A stretch of 64,000 bases of DNA, taken from NCBI GenBank assembly GCA_963971425.1, contig OZ020514.1:10855218-10919217 (forward strand), given 5' to 3'. This stretch comes from Bryoerythrophyllum caledonicum. Taxonomy: Eukaryota; Streptophyta; Bryopsida; Pottiales; Pottiaceae. Positions 1-12,780 of this stretch are shown here, one piece after another. Made by a program: the position numbers and the translations under genes. The stretch's first letter is position 1. Every line of letters begins with the position of its first letter. The notes under the pieces are model-generated. The model had not been told where the DNA came from. It searched no databases and saw only the letters and a list, made by a program, of their open reading frames with translations.

Positions 1-430
1 GGTATGTAAGGGTAAGGGTATGTGGGATTGAGGTTAATTAGGGAATTAGTTATCTTAATCAAGGTTAATTGTATTAAGTAAGATTAACTAGTCTAATTGT
101 AATCAATTAGCTTAACTAAAATTAAGTGGATTAATCAAAGTTAATCATTTTAGTTAAATATAATTATCTTAACTATTAATTAATTATTATTAAGTGGAAT
201 TAGTTAATTCAATCAGAGTTTGATTAAGGCTTGATTTAGGTTAAGGATAATTAATGTTTTTAGTTAAGTTTTTGAGAGACAAGTTCTACAAGACATCTGC
301 ATCATGTCTTATTATATGTACATCGAGTTTTATTATACAAGTTGAAGATTAGAGGCCTTTCTGATATGGTGAATGAGGACTTATAAGTTTATAAGGACTT
401 GGACACAAATCATATGTTCTATATTCTCCC
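1..430. repeat. AT-rich degenerate short-motif DNA, no gene
   Basis: The first 250 bases are built from imperfectly repeated TTAATCAA/GTTAATTA-like words without a fixed period. No reading frame of note is present. It is probably decayed low-complexity DNA. Confidence 0.5.
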
Positions 431-732
431 TTTCCCTCTCTAAACTAAGTGCAGCCAAGAACCCTTCGTTTTCCTGAAGCAAAGACTCTCTACACGACAA
501 CGAGTGTTCAAGAATCTAAGTGTGACATACATAAATGGCATATTGCAAGGCTCCCGAAGACTTCCGATAAGTGTTGACATGCTAAATAGGCCAGGACGGG
601 TAAGACGTGCACCGAGAAGATTGTGGTTTTGGGGAAAAACACTCTTGCTCCTACATACACGGGGCTCCTCCATGTTCGAAGACTCTTGAAGGACAAAGTT
701 ACCGAGTTCTTTCATTGTCCGGATGACATTGA

Positions 733-1376
733 ATGGTGCGTAAGGGACCAAAGCGGAAGTGGATGAATCACCGTCCGCTTGTTCCAGATGTATCACCTGT
801 GATGAAGGGCACCAACCTGGCCAAGGCTGAGATTCTCAGGCTAGAAGAGGTAGGATTTCAACTTGAAGAGCGACGGGAAGTGTCACCAAGGCGGCTCTTT
901 GGAGATGCTGTCAATCCTATTGCGCAAGCTGCATCCATGCCTATACCTGCAGATGCCGACTCTTATCCAACATTGCATGAAGGCTGCCGTATCCGTCGTT
1001 AGGCAAAGGTTTCCATGAAGCAAAAAAATTGATGGGCATCAACGGACAACCTCGACGTCCGCATCAACTCCATCTCAATGCTTCTCTACTCCGTCCTCGG
1101 ATGCATCATTGTACTACAGTCAAAGAAGGGGCAGAAGACGAGTGAATATCGCCTTACTATAGGCCCTCTCCCAAATTGCTCTTACGGCGACTTCAAGGAC
1201 ATGGTGGTTCAATCCAAGAAGAGAGGTGCTTGGTACCATTGCAAGCATCTCTATTATATTTTTTGAGTGGTATGCAAGCTTGATTTTGAGGACGATGCTT
1301 TTGTCCATGCTGCTACCTTAAGCTTCAACGAGATCAAGAATGTGCTGGAGAGTGGTGTCTTGGAGCTTATATGATG
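733..1376 (+). pseudogene. SWIM zinc-finger gene fragment, broken
   Basis: The conceptual protein from about 1,120 contains TIGPLPNCSYGDF followed by WYHCKHLYYIF and then VCKLDFEDDAF, the layout of a SWIM finger (CxC...CxH) and its following helix. SWIM domains bind nucleic acid or protein and occur in plant E3 ligases and in transposases. The first CxC reads C-S-Y, so one zinc ligand is missing. An in-frame TGA falls at 1,264-1,266, directly after the CKHLYYIF segment, and the reading continues sensibly beyond it. An upstream block (733-1,002, ending in TAG) shares the frame but is separated by further stops and a probable frameshift near 1,110. No start codon or promoter can be assigned. 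It could be a decayed host gene or a piece of a MULE-type transposase; the family call rests on motif reading only. Confidence 0.45.
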
Positions 1377-1916
1377 TGTAGCTTCAAAAGTACTGACATA
1401 ATCAATACCATTTATAGCCCAACTCATATGGATTGTTGCTGAATGTTGTTAGTATATGGATAATGTACCTCGTATTTGTTATAAAATAGAAAGATTTTTT
1501 TATTCTTATACTGTAGTTGATTTCGTTGTCATATCCACATCTATTTCACTTGTGTCTCCATCAATTTTACAATACTTCACCAACTTAATTATCTACCATC
1601 GTTATATATACTATACATACACAAAATAAGAGTATCGTGATTCGTATGTATAAAAATCCTCTCTAGGTCCTAAACTCGTAGTGCCTACAATCTCTCCAAT
1701 ACACCTTCAACTTTGCGAAATAGGAAGACCCAACACTACTTGAATTTGATTACAATTGGACCTGAAATATTGTAGTCTATTCTAATTGCACGGTTATAGG
1801 CACTTAAAATTTACTAAAAATATTTTAATCAGAATTTTTTCTCATACGGATAACATTATTTTAAGAAAAATAAACCTATTTTTGGTAAATCACAGCTTAC
1901 CGCTCATGAAATCTCC

Positions 1917-1950
1917 GCTCATGGCTCATGGCTCATGGCTCATGGCTCAT
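1917..1950. repeat. 7-bp microsatellite (GGCTCAT)x5
   Basis: Five perfect tandem copies of GGCTCAT. No associated gene. Confidence 0.9.
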
Positions 1951-3756
1951 ACCCTAGCGTCGTTGTTGTTGTGTTTATCGATCTTTGTTTACACGACTGT
2001 ACAATTTAGGTTTGAACTCATGTCATCATTGTTGATTCACTATCAATATCATATAAATGGATGTATAACTTGATTACGACTCACTTTTCGTCTACAATGG
2101 ATGATACATGCATTTGAGCCTAATCACATTGTTGTGGCTTTTGAACTTTCAACTACTAAGCAATGATTATTAAAGATGACATGTACAGTTGGGACTTAAT
2201 ATTCATACTAATTAGGAAATAACTTCAACATGAATTCTTTAAACTGAAATGTTGTAGCAATTGCTAAAAAACTAAATTAGATTGAATGAACAAAAAATAC
2301 TAGAGTCCAAAATTACTAAACTCATATTGTCACTTTTCATCTTTTCAACAATTTTCATAAATATTATGTTGAGAATGATAGTAATGATAAAAATAATATT
2401 GAATTGTGCATAGAATATAAGAATATGAAAGCATTTTGTTGGTCAATTTGTAACATTGACAAACCAACTGTTTTAACATATTACAATATTAAAGTTCAAG
2501 ATCAGAGGCTCATCATTGAATGGCACTATGCATCAAATTCAATTTTCTTCCTAGAATATACTTCATAATAAATCTACACTAGTCTCCAAATTTAGAGGAA
2601 GTTTGACAAATTCAACATCCATAAATTTGGTGGAATGTGGTGGCCACGTAGCTATGGCTATCATTTGTGGAGATTGTTAGTCCTATGCACACTTTTAGAG
2701 TTACGATCAAGGTTTAGAAGTTTGATTAATAAATTAGAGGTTGATGCTTGAAGTTAGAGAACCAAGCACATACAAACATCTTATCTATTGGGGAAATTAT
2801 GCCATTTTGGACACACTTGTATGCTTGTATGATCACAAATTGACGAACTTTTTGAATAGATTTGGCATTATAGTAGCTTTGTAAAAAAATCAAAAAAATT
2901 CCACCTTAGACATCTAGAATATAAGTTATGGTATTCTAAGTGCAATTTGTTGGACTTTATTCAACTCCAAATTTTTTACTACAACCTTCTATTTGAGTTG
3001 CAATTTTCTATACAAATAATCTTTATTATGTACATTCAAATCAACAAAGAAAAAATTCTTTAGTGAAAAAATTCCATGTCAAGGAAATCAAAGGATATTA
3101 TACCCTACCATATATGGTGCCAAAAAAATATCATTCTATTCTACATAAGGTCACAAATTCTAGTTTTCATCTAGAAAAAACATATCTTCTTCAAGTTGTA
3201 GTACAAATCCTTCTTTTGGGCATTTGGGTTTGTATTCCATAAGAAATGGCATCATCAAGAAATCAAATTTTGAATTGAGAGATTTTTATTGTTCTTTAGG
3301 TGCACAATTGCTTTTAAGATACTTTATTCTTTTTCAACATCTATAAATTAGAATTACATAGGTCGAAGACCATTTTATCCATAATGGTATAAAATCTAGA
3401 GCTCAATATGTAATAGAATGTTGTGACACCAAGTGAAATCAAAGTGTGAAGAAATTTATTTGGAGAAATGAAATGGTCCTTTTCATTCAATCCAAGAACT
3501 ATAATCTTCCAATGCATGCTATCAGAGTTGAGTTTCTTGAAAGTAAACATATAATCTACTCTTTAGAGCGGGAAATAGTTCCATTATACTAATCTATGTG
3601 ATGTGGGCATGAGCTTGGTGGTGCAACGAAGAGACACTTTATTCACGCCGGATTCCTTTGAGGACCGAAGTTCTTCATCTTCTTTTAAACGGGTAGTTCA
3701 CTTTCACAAAATTTTAAGAGCATGTCTTTTTGTTAGTCTCAACTAGGATTTTACGT

Positions 3757-4000
3757 CATCATTGTGGCATTTGAAGTCCTTACAACTAAGCCACTGACGG
3801 TTCTAGATGACTAGTGACATTGATGGATTACCAATAATACCATACAAACAAATTTCACTATTGTTCATAAGTTTCAAAAAAATTGGGTTTGATCACACGA
3901 CATCATTGTGGCATTTGAAGTCCTTACAACTAAGCCACTGATGGTTCCAGATGTCTAGTGGCATTGTTGGATTACCAATAATACCATACAAACAAATTTA
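3757..4000 (-). repeat. 144-bp tandem duplication carrying two SINE heads
   Basis: The word CATCATTGTGGCATTTGAAG occurs at 3,757 and again at 3,901, and the similarity runs on through ATACCATACAAACAAATTT. Each unit holds, on the minus strand, the tRNA-like head (A-box region) of the SINE family found throughout the window. Confidence 0.7.
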
Positions 4001-4370
4001 TCTAGTATTCTTGAAATTAACAAATGTTACATGAATAATCATTACTTGCATATGTTATATGATTAAAAAAGTGATTGTCAGACTTCACATTTCCATTCAA
4101 AAATATGACAGTTGGGTTAAACAACTCTCACTTCATCTTCATACAAAATTCAATATAAAGCCACCACCATTGATGCGCTCATAAGCAATGCTAAAAGCTA
4201 GTTCTAGTATGTTAATATCAATAAAATAGCAAATGTACATTACAAGTTTTAATCAAAGTAGATATGTAAAAGTTACAAGAAGAAATGGTGGCAAGAGCCC
4301 ATGGTGAGTGATGATTAAGCAATCTTTGTAATCAATAATTTAAAACTAGTAGTAAGTATTTATATATATT

Positions 4371-4378
<8 letters not shown>

Positions 4379-4411
<33 letters not shown>
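4379..4411. repeat. (TA)n microsatellite
   Basis: About 16 uninterrupted TA units. Confidence 0.95.
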
Positions 4412-4414
<3 letters not shown>

Positions 4415-4849
4415 ATGATCCCAGCTCACTTCCTGTCATGAATACAGTAATTGAATTTGATAGCATTTACTTCTTAAAAGTTACTTGAGCAATTCTAATA
4501 TTCAATTATCCATTTCAAGTTATGATTTGAAGTTTACTCCAAGATATTTTTTTGAATGACTTAAACATGTTGCATTGCTTTACATTTCATTATAACCACT
4601 GAATAAATATTTATTTTGACTCTTTTTTCCTTCTACAATAATATTGTATTATGTTAGTTAGATATGAAGTATATTCAATATTGTGAGAAAGATCTAGAAT
4701 CAAGTATTGTTCTATTTATGTTGATTACGTTGTTGATACAACTATATGATCTACAATGATATAGAATCAAAATTCACATCCATAAAATATATATGAATAG
4801 TCAAGCTTATTTTTATAAAGCAAGTCAAGCTTATTTTTATACACAACAA

Positions 4850-5020
4850 TTTTTATTAAGTACAAAAACAAGCCTTGTTAGCTCCAATCCATGATCCCAA
4901 GAGTTGTACTGCAAACATGTGAATATAAGTACAGCTCAAGTTTAAACTCACATCATCATTGTGGTATTCGAAGCCTATATGACCTATATGACGGTCCAAA
5001 TGTGTCATAGTACTATTAAA
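4850..5020 (-). mobile_element. tRNA-derived SINE copy, diverged
   Basis: Minus-strand reading gives the family order: a GACCGTCATATAGG-like head, a B-box region AGTTTAAACTTGAGCTGTAC and the tail. It is more diverged than the copies in the inverted duplication. Confidence 0.5.
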
Positions 5021-5622
5021 TTACTATTAATATCATTAAAAACAATTATACAAAGATTAGTGTATTAGCATATGTTACATTAATAATTATTACTTGCATT
5101 TGTTGTATGATTGATGAAGTGATTGTCATACAATATGGTTTTAAACTAATGCTTGTGATTTGAGACAACAATTCTTCACTTCTACTTCATGTGAAATGCA
5201 TTGGTTTATCCTTTAGAGGGCGAAGTAGTTCCATACTACTAATCCTATGTCTAGTGGGCATTGTTTTAGTGGTGGAACACACAAACACTTTATTCATGCC
5301 AGCCTCCTTCGAAGACCAAAGTTATTCTTCTTCTGAAATGCATTGTAAATCTGCCACCACAATGCGCTGATTGGCATTGTTCAAACTTAGTTTAATATAC
5401 TATGATTGGTACGATGGCAAATCCGTATGAAGGGTTGAAATTGAAGTACATATATACAATATACATAAATAAATGGTGGCATAAATTTATGGTAAGTGAT
5501 GAATAGTCAGTCTTCATATTCAAGTATTTTAAATGAATGAAAAATCAGTTGTAGCTCACTTTCCAATGAAAATGGATGATACATGCATTTGAGTCTAAAT
5601 ACATTATGATCATGCCTTTTGA

Positions 5623-5913
5623 CCCTTTAACGCCTACGAGGCCCCGACATGGTTGTTTTTCGTGCTTTTGCTCTTCTAACTCTTTCCACAATTAGCCATT
5701 GTCTCTCATGTCCTCTGAACGCATTTCGAGCTCCTTGTTAGCTTTCTAACGGATCTCTCCAATCTCCAATCCATGCAAGCATCAACAAAGTGCAGTGACA
5801 TCGGTGAAGTGGGGTTAAGCTTAAATATACATATTGAGGACATGATGTTCAGCCTAATCTATTACAAACCTAGTTTCTCCATGGCTCTCATAGTCCACAT
5901 AGGCGTTAAAGGG
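5623..5913. mobile_element. 291-bp TTAA-flanked MITE-like element
   Basis: The left end reads CCCTTTAACGCCTACGAGG and the right end, reverse-complemented, CCCTTTAACGCCTATGTGG, giving terminal inverted repeats of about 19 bp with two mismatches. The flanks are TTGA on the left and TTAA on the right, consistent with a mutated TTAA target duplication. TTAA plus a CCC terminus is the piggyBac signature. There is no coding capacity. Its interior resembles 7,300-7,490 and 43,920-44,085. Confidence 0.6.
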
Positions 5914-7289
5914 TTAAGCCACTTAGCAATGTTTATAAGAAGATGATATATAGCCTTTTTGAAAATAAACTATTCATATCTTTAAAGAATCAACCTCGAT
6001 ACTAATCCCTAAAATCAAATTTTGTATGATTTAATAAAAATATACTCTTGGATCAAAAGAAAAATAATAATAATAAATGTCTAAGCTTCAATGATCACAT
6101 TTCATTATGTTGAAAGTATTTTTAATAAACCACAAAAATGACAAAAGTATATTAACTTATGGGGTTGAAATGAAATTAGCCCCTAAAGACCAAAAGTCCA
6201 AGGTGGGCTTTTGCAAATCTCTAGCATGTTTCTATGACTGGATATTTATATTTTGAGTTCTTGAAGTTTTGAATGAAGATATGGGTTTATAGTTTGAAGA
6301 ATAATTGTGCTTAGACAAATTTTGAATCTCTCTTCATCCATCAATTGTTTGAAAGTGCTTCACGTCTCCTTGACCTCTATAAATTGGTATATGAAGAACT
6401 AAACATCACGATAATCATAATTCATATATAAAATTTAAAACCCTTTGGAATGCAAATCTTTAACAAAAAGAGTAGTAAAATTCTGCTAATACGAGGAAGA
6501 AGAAAATATTTTTCTCTTTACTTCAAAAACAAATATTTGAATTCATGCGGTCATAATTCATGAAAATTTGTGAGCATGTATGTTTATTAGTATAGATCAA
6601 TATCTTACGATTGGAACTAGAAATTTTTCCAATCCATTCTTTTCCACTAAAATGAGCAATTTTGAAGTGTTTTTGATGTGAAATTGTCAAGGAGCTTTGC
6701 AGGTTAATAAAGCATTGACAATAATAAATCCTATTTGAGCACACTAACAAATCTAACTAAATAAATAAATAAATAAAATTTAAGTCCATAGTATAATTCT
6801 AAGTTTTGTTCAAATTCAAGGCTCAAACCATACCTGAGGGTTAGATTCAGCACATCTGTATTGAATGATTAGTTACTTCTAAAAATAGAAGTTTGGCAAA
6901 ACTAATGTATTTCAACATCCGTTTTTTCACCAAGTTAAATTGATGTATTTGAAAACTAATTTTTGAAAATGTGGGCAGGTCTTTCTACAATATTTTTTGT
7001 AAAAGCGAGTAATACAAATATTGGAAAGTCAAGAATATATCTTTTAACATATTGTATTCTAAAAATAAATGATGGGGTTCTTGTCTCTAACTGAACATAA
7101 AAAACGGCCCTTAGTATTGGACTTGAAAGATTATAATTATATAAAATTGGTAAAAGCATTGATAAATGCTAACCACATGAGTCTAGAGTTTTGTTTAGAC
7201 ACTAACTCTAAAATACCCAAAGGTATGTTTTCACATTTATGATATTTTTTAAAAATCGTATAAAGTTATATATTCAAGGATGTAATTAT

Positions 7290-7500
7290 TCAAAGCCTGC
7301 AAAGCATGGGAGGGTCAATTTTGGTGCTCTGGATGCCATAACTTTTTCCATGATTGGTTGCTGTCGTCGCAATCTTCAAAATGCACTTTGAGCTCCACAA
7401 GAGCTTTCCAACGCATCTCTCTAGTATCCAACTAATGTAAGTATTGGCAAACTACAGTGATTACCGTAAAGTGGAGTAGCGATGAAATGTACCCACTACG
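7290..7500. repeat. Dispersed repeat shared with 43,905-44,090
   Basis: The words GGGAGGGTCAATTTTGGTGC and GAACTACAGTGATTA-like sequence occur in the same order here and at 43,920-44,085. In the second place the repeat sits directly beyond the 3' end of the minus-strand zinc-finger gene; here it lies just before the gene-less copy of the flank repeat. Confidence 0.6.
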
Positions 7501-8449
7501 TAGATGGTGTTGTGCATAAACTATTACGCTAGTAATACTACTAGGGCCTCAAAACTAAGTTCTAAGGAATGTAGTAAGGAGGATGTGAATGAAATTTTTG
7601 GAAGGATGTGAAGCAAGTGTTTTTTGTTTTGAAGGAGGTTGTTATTATCAGTGTTTGTGATGTTGTGTTTATGTGGGGGTTGGTGATTTTTTTGTTTTGA
7701 GAGTTGGTTTTTAAAATTTTTAATTGTAGTTGTTAGTTGTATGGTTTTGTTGGAATGATGGATAGAGTATGGTGGTTGCCGTGGTGTTTTGTTGTATGTT
7801 GACGATAGGTATGATGCTTGTTGTAGTTTGTGTTTCCAACATGAGGGTTGGAGAGCGGGGTGTGTGGACTTTTTGATGCAGTTCTGATGATTATTTGGAG
7901 AGCATGTTTGACTTGAGTAGTTTGATCTTGATGTTTTTTTATTTATTTGTTTTGATACCGCTACAATTTTAGTGTATACCTTGCGGGTATTGTGATGCCT
8001 TTCTTTTAAATAGAAATTTTGGTTCTCTTTCACTATAATTGATGATAGTTTTTGTTGAGTAATTCTTCATGGAGAGTTTTTTTGGAACTATTTATTTCGT
8101 TCAACAATTAGAGCATATTTTAACAACTCTATGATTTATTATCTAGATTAAATTATGTTTTGGATATTATTTACTCTAAGATGTGTTTTGAAGGACTTAC
8201 AGATGTTGCATTGCTTTACATTACATCATCATAACTAAATGAATAATGATTTTGACTCTTTTTCCTTTAGTATAAGTATATAGTGTCATTGAATATGAAG
8301 CATATTCATTTATGTTAAGAAGATCCATAATTGGATATTGTTCTATATTTGTCGATTGCAGTGATGATGCTAATATATATTCTATAATGATACAATATAA
8401 AATTCACATCCATGAAATTCATATGAAGAATTCTTTTAAAAAGATTAGG

Positions 8450-8665
8450 TAGAAGTCTGTCTTGGAACAATTCACAAGCATTTCTATATTCAATGATTTT
8501 GATTAAGTACATAAACAAATGTGAACTGGTATAAGACATGAGCACTAAGAGTTGTATTGTGAATATGTACAGCTCAGGTTTGAATGCACATCATTGTTGA
8601 GGCGTTGGAAGTCCTTACGACCAAGCTATCGACGGTCCCAAATGTGTGGTAATAGTATGGAACCA
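8450..8665 (-). mobile_element. tRNA-derived SINE copy
   Basis: Read on the minus strand: a GGGACCGTCGATAGCTTGG head with an A-box-like TAGCTTGGTCGTAAGG, the B-box region around TTCAAACCTGAGCTGTAC, then a tail ending in ATTGAATATAGAAATGC. It holds an intact TTAA (GATTAAGTACA) at the site where the left-arm copy has an insertion. Confidence 0.65.
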
Positions 8666-9409
8666 CGTATCAATACCATTCAGAAGGATATACAAAGACT
8701 CTTGCAATGAATGAATCTTCATGTTACATGTATATTCATTACTTGCATTTGCTATATGATTGTGATTTGAGAGAAGTGATTGTCATGCATAAGTTTCATA
8801 TTAAAAAATGTGATTTAAGACAAACATTTCTTCACTTTTACTTCATATAAAGTTCAATAGAGATCCGCCACCATCAATGCCCTCATAGACATGGTTTAAA
8901 GCAAGGTTTTATATATTCTTGATCAATAAGGTGGCAAATGCATATGATATACGGGTTGAAATCAAAGAGCATATATTCAAATTATAAATTAAATGGTGGC
9001 AAGAGTTTATGGAAAGAGTTTATGTTGAATATCATTGATGTATCAATGATTGAATTTGAAAGCACTTACTTTCACTTGATTACTTTTTTACTTTTCATGC
9101 ATCAAGATTTATTTTTTAATTTATAAGTTAATTGCTCATTTTAGAATAGGTTTGGGGTGGCTTAAATATGTTGCTATGCCGTTTACATCTTTATTTTTTG
9201 AGTAGTATAATAAATATAGTTTTTTATTAATATTTAATATTATGAAATATCATTAAATATGAAGTATATTATAGGTATGTCAAGAGGGTCTATAATTGGA
9301 CTTTTAAAAAAATAAAATTATAAACATGTTTAGATTCATATATAAATTGTAAGGATATAGAATCAAAATTCACATATACAAAAATTTGATAACCAATCAT
9401 TAAATAAAA

Positions 9410-9640
9410 ATTACGTAGCAAGCCTTCATGGTGTGTCAGGTATAGCTTGTTTCTACAGTCAATGGTTGTGACTAAGTACGTACATAAGCGATACTTGGGA
9501 CACCTTGCGAGGTGTACGAACTTTCATACTCCAAACATGTAAGCAGGATTACATCTCAATTTCAAACCCACGTCGTCACCGTGGCAGTTGAAGTCTTTAC
9601 TACAGCTGCCATTGGCGGTTCCAGATGTGACACAATACTA
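9410..9640 (-). mobile_element. tRNA-derived SINE copy
   Basis: Second SINE of the flank repeat. On the minus strand the head (GGAACCGCCAATGGCAGCTG) is followed by a B-box region GTGGGTTTGAAATTGAG and a tail of about 110 bases. Orthologous copies lie at 29,383-29,605 and 48,885-49,112. Confidence 0.65.
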
Positions 9641-9976
9641 TTGAAATACTATTTATACTAGTACTTTTATTGGCACCACCTGCTTAGTCTAAGTCAATCT
9701 CACTTGGTCCATCCACGTTTAGTCCACTAGTCTCTCTTCCCTCCATATTTCATACTCCAAACATGTAAGCAGGATTACATCTCAATTTCAAACCCACGTC
9801 GTCACCTTGGCAGTTGAAGTCTTTACTACAGCTGCCATTGGCGGTTCCAGATGTGACACAATACTATTGAAATACTATTTATACTAGTACTTTTATTGGC
9901 ACCACCTGCTTAGTCTAAGTCAATCTCACTTGGTCCATCCACGTTTAGTCCACTAGTCTCTCTTCCCTCCATATTT
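9525..9976. repeat. 226-bp tandem duplication, very recent
   Basis: Two units, 9,525-9,750 and 9,751-9,976, differ at about one visible position (CACCGTGG against CACCTTGG). They contain the SINE head and the DNA behind it. The orthologous places in both arms of the inverted duplication have one unit only. Confidence 0.9.
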
Positions 9977-10759
9977 TTGGTGCCTAAAAAAATACTAGAA
10001 TTAATACCAATCAAAAGAATTATACAAAGATTTTTTAAATAAAAAATGTTACATGAATAATCATTACTTGCATTTGCTACATGATCAAAGCGGTGATTGT
10101 CACACATCATAGTTTCATACTACAGCACGTGATTTGAGACAAACGGCTCTTCACTTCTACTTCATATGAAATGCACTGTAAATCCACCACCATCAATGTG
10201 CTAATAGGCATGGTTAAAACTAGCTTCAATATATTATGAGTACTTAGTAATGAGATTTTTAATACAAGTTACTATCATTTTGAAATTGTGAAAAAAAACC
10301 CTCCATAGTGTAGAAGTACCATTCCAAGGCTAGTCAAAGTTTCCTCACCTATTTAAGACAAGGTGAACAACACAGACTTTATTTCCTTATATAAATTAGA
10401 GATCTTGGTTTTCTTCTCATTTGATTTCTTCGTCTTTAAGATGAAGCATGAACCTTAGATTTGGCCATTTGGCTTTTCAATTTCTCCATGAATATAATTA
10501 ATCAAAAACCAAAATGTGGTTTGGTGTTTTTAACCTCTCGTCATTGGTGAATATTATTTTGAATATGCTTCACTTTATTGATACCTCTAAAAATTGGTGT
10601 ACTAGAAACTAACATCACGTACGTTGTAATGGTGTAAAGCCATGCAAAATTTTAATCCCAATTGAATTCAAAGTCTCATGCTCCTTTAAGGGTAGGGAAG
10701 AAGAGAATAAATTCTTTTACTTCAAATTCTATAATTTTTCAATCCATGTGGTCTCAAAC

Positions 10760-12780
10760 AACTTCATTCCCCGCACAATCTCAGCCAATGACAAATAACT
10801 TCTAAATGGAACTCTTATAAATTTCAACTCCAAAATGCATATAAGCTCTTAAGATGTTTGCAAAGTATATTGAAGTTTTGTTAGAGGTTTTGTTAAGCAT
10901 TTGATGGTTTCATTGGTCTTCACATGCCAACGTCTAAAATAACATCGATGGTTCTTCTACAATAAACTTAACCCTCAAAGATTAATGAGCTCCAAAATCT
11001 TGCAGTGCCAATTTTCAACAATTCTCTTTTAGAGAGCTAGAAGAAGAAGAACTATGGTCTTTGGAAGAGGCCGGCGTGAATAAAGTGTCTGTTCATTCCT
11101 CCACTAAGTCCATGTCCACTTTAGATAGGTACTTCTAAAACTTTGTGAGGATACAATTTCTTTTCCAAATCTTACATTTGATGAAATAGTTATGCTACAT
11201 GAAGCACTTTTTTGTGGGAAGTTACTAAGCGCACTATTAACCTTTGATAGTACGAAGTACTTACCACGGGAGACCTCCATCCACCAACGCCATATTTGGC
11301 TACACCTTTTGGGAGAAATGAGTGTATATAACCCTGCTCGACTTTCACAAAGTCCAAATTTGAATGGTCAAAGTACCAATACTTTATATATTTTTTTGCT
11401 GAAAATCCAACAATAAAAATAAAAATACCCCTACAAAGGTTTCTAAAATGCATGTTCTCAATAAATGTTTGAATTCTAGAAAAGGTTGCTTATGGATGTT
11501 TGGTCTTGTAGAGGTTAATTCTATACCTCTAATTAGTAATAGTTATTGTTCATTGAGGAGTTGATTAAAATGAAATTACCATTTGTTTCCAATGAATTAT
11601 CATTTGCATGTGGAATATATACCATTTGGTGGGGGTCATTTTTGGCACCTAGCTGCCGAAATAATGATTTTTTGGGCACTTTTCGCATGCATTCATACAC
11701 AATGGGTAGTACCTAGACATCACATGAATATCACCTAGACATTACATGAACATCACCTAGAATTACATGAACATCACCTAGAATTACATGAACATCACCT
11801 AGACATTACATGAATATCACCTAGACATTAAATGGATATCACTGAGACATTACATAGATATTACGTAGACATTACATGGATATAACACATGCATTACATG
11901 GGTATTACCTAGGTATTACATGGGAATCATCTAGACAAATATCTTAGATTTTTCAAAATTTATGGACATTCTCCATTGAGAATCATTTATGTACAAAACT
12001 AACCCGCACTTAGGGTACTCTCAATTTGATCATCTAGGGATATAGTGCCTACATTCCTCTCCTTTTTGTATGGAAAATCAAAAACCATCTTTTGTTTAAG
12101 GGGAAGAAACCAAGTAACATCTTGATAAATCTACATGAAGAACATTGAAATCATTTGACGCGCCGTATTTTTTGTTATCAAATGTGCTATTTACTTTGTA
12201 CACTTAGTATTTTTCAAGGTAAGAATGATATGTTATGAATTACCGTACACATCGGTCTGGTTTGGACACCCCTTGTACGAACCACTTATTTTTTTAACAC
12301 AGTGGTACGGACACAATGGTATCACCTAGGTGTTACATATTGTCTAGATATTACAAGGGTATGACCGTGACATTACATGGGTATCACCTTAGACAAATAT
12401 TTCATATTCTCCAAAAATTTGGACACTCTCCATTTTGAATGAATTATGGACGAACCGGACCAATGCATAGGGTAGTACGACAACAAGTGGCTTCACCATT
12501 CTCTAACATCCACCAAAGCTACGAATTCTTCCACATCACTCAAGCAATAAGTACGTAGACTACGGTAAATTATGCTTTCTGAGTTCTTACTTTATATACA
12601 GGGACGTATTTTACTCTATAGAATATTAAAAAAGGTACTAAAGTCTAGCAAGACTTACACCTTCGGATTGAAAATTCTTTAACTAACATCTTTCATGTGG
12701 AGGTCATTTCAAAATCTCAACCTTATCATGTTCAAATGCGACATTGTACGTGTAGAACAGTGGCATGCATTATGAAGCAC
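10760..12780. other. No supported gene; dispersed repeats
   Basis: AT-rich DNA with scattered pieces of the same repeats (for example the reversed 130-base block near 11,030-11,110) and one minisatellite. No frame with recognisable protein character. Confidence 0.5.
11711..11936. repeat. About 22-bp minisatellite (ATCACCTAGACATTACATGA)
   Basis: About ten degenerate units based on ATCACCTAGACATTACATGA, some shortened to CACCTAGAATTACATGA. A smaller cluster with the same word and the same downstream flank (AGACAAATAT...ACTCTCCATT) lies at 12,315-12,440, and a trace at 36,330-36,365. It seems to be the variable interior of a dispersed element that starts near 11,625 (GTCATTTTTGGCACCTAG). Confidence 0.75.

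Larger units (their letters stand above)
1377..7290. other. Gene desert: dispersed repeats, no supported gene
   Basis: This stretch holds no frame longer than about 95 codons with family character. It contains SINE heads, a TA microsatellite, a TTAA-flanked element and a diverged relative of the repeat seen three more times in the window. Landmarks shared with those copies include the words around 4,166 and 5,350 (CCACCACCAT-like, followed by GCGCT), spaced 1.18 kb apart as in the other copies. A short dispersed block at 3,555-3,690 recurs at 5,210-5,335 and, reversed, near 11,030-11,110. Confidence 0.6.
7560..10760. repeat. Third copy of the flank repeat, without the gene
   Basis: From TTTTTGGAAGGATGTG at about 7,585 onwards the sequence follows, base by base with substitutions and indels, the DNA beginning near 46,715 and, reversed, near 32,030. 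Those two copies have a ZC3H15-type gene immediately outside this boundary; this one does not. Similarity ends near 10,760. The copy carries two SINEs, a recent 226-bp tandem duplication and no credible coding sequence. A 169-codon minus-strand frame at 7,524-8,033 is low complexity and not conserved in the other copies. Confidence 0.75.

Noticed and set aside
7524-8033. 169-codon minus-strand frame
   Set aside because: Asn/His/Gln/Lys-rich low-complexity translation of repeat DNA; the orthologous places in the two arms do not preserve it.
11711-11936. CRISPR-like array
   Set aside because: Units are contiguous and degenerate with no unique spacers; a minisatellite in eukaryotic DNA.
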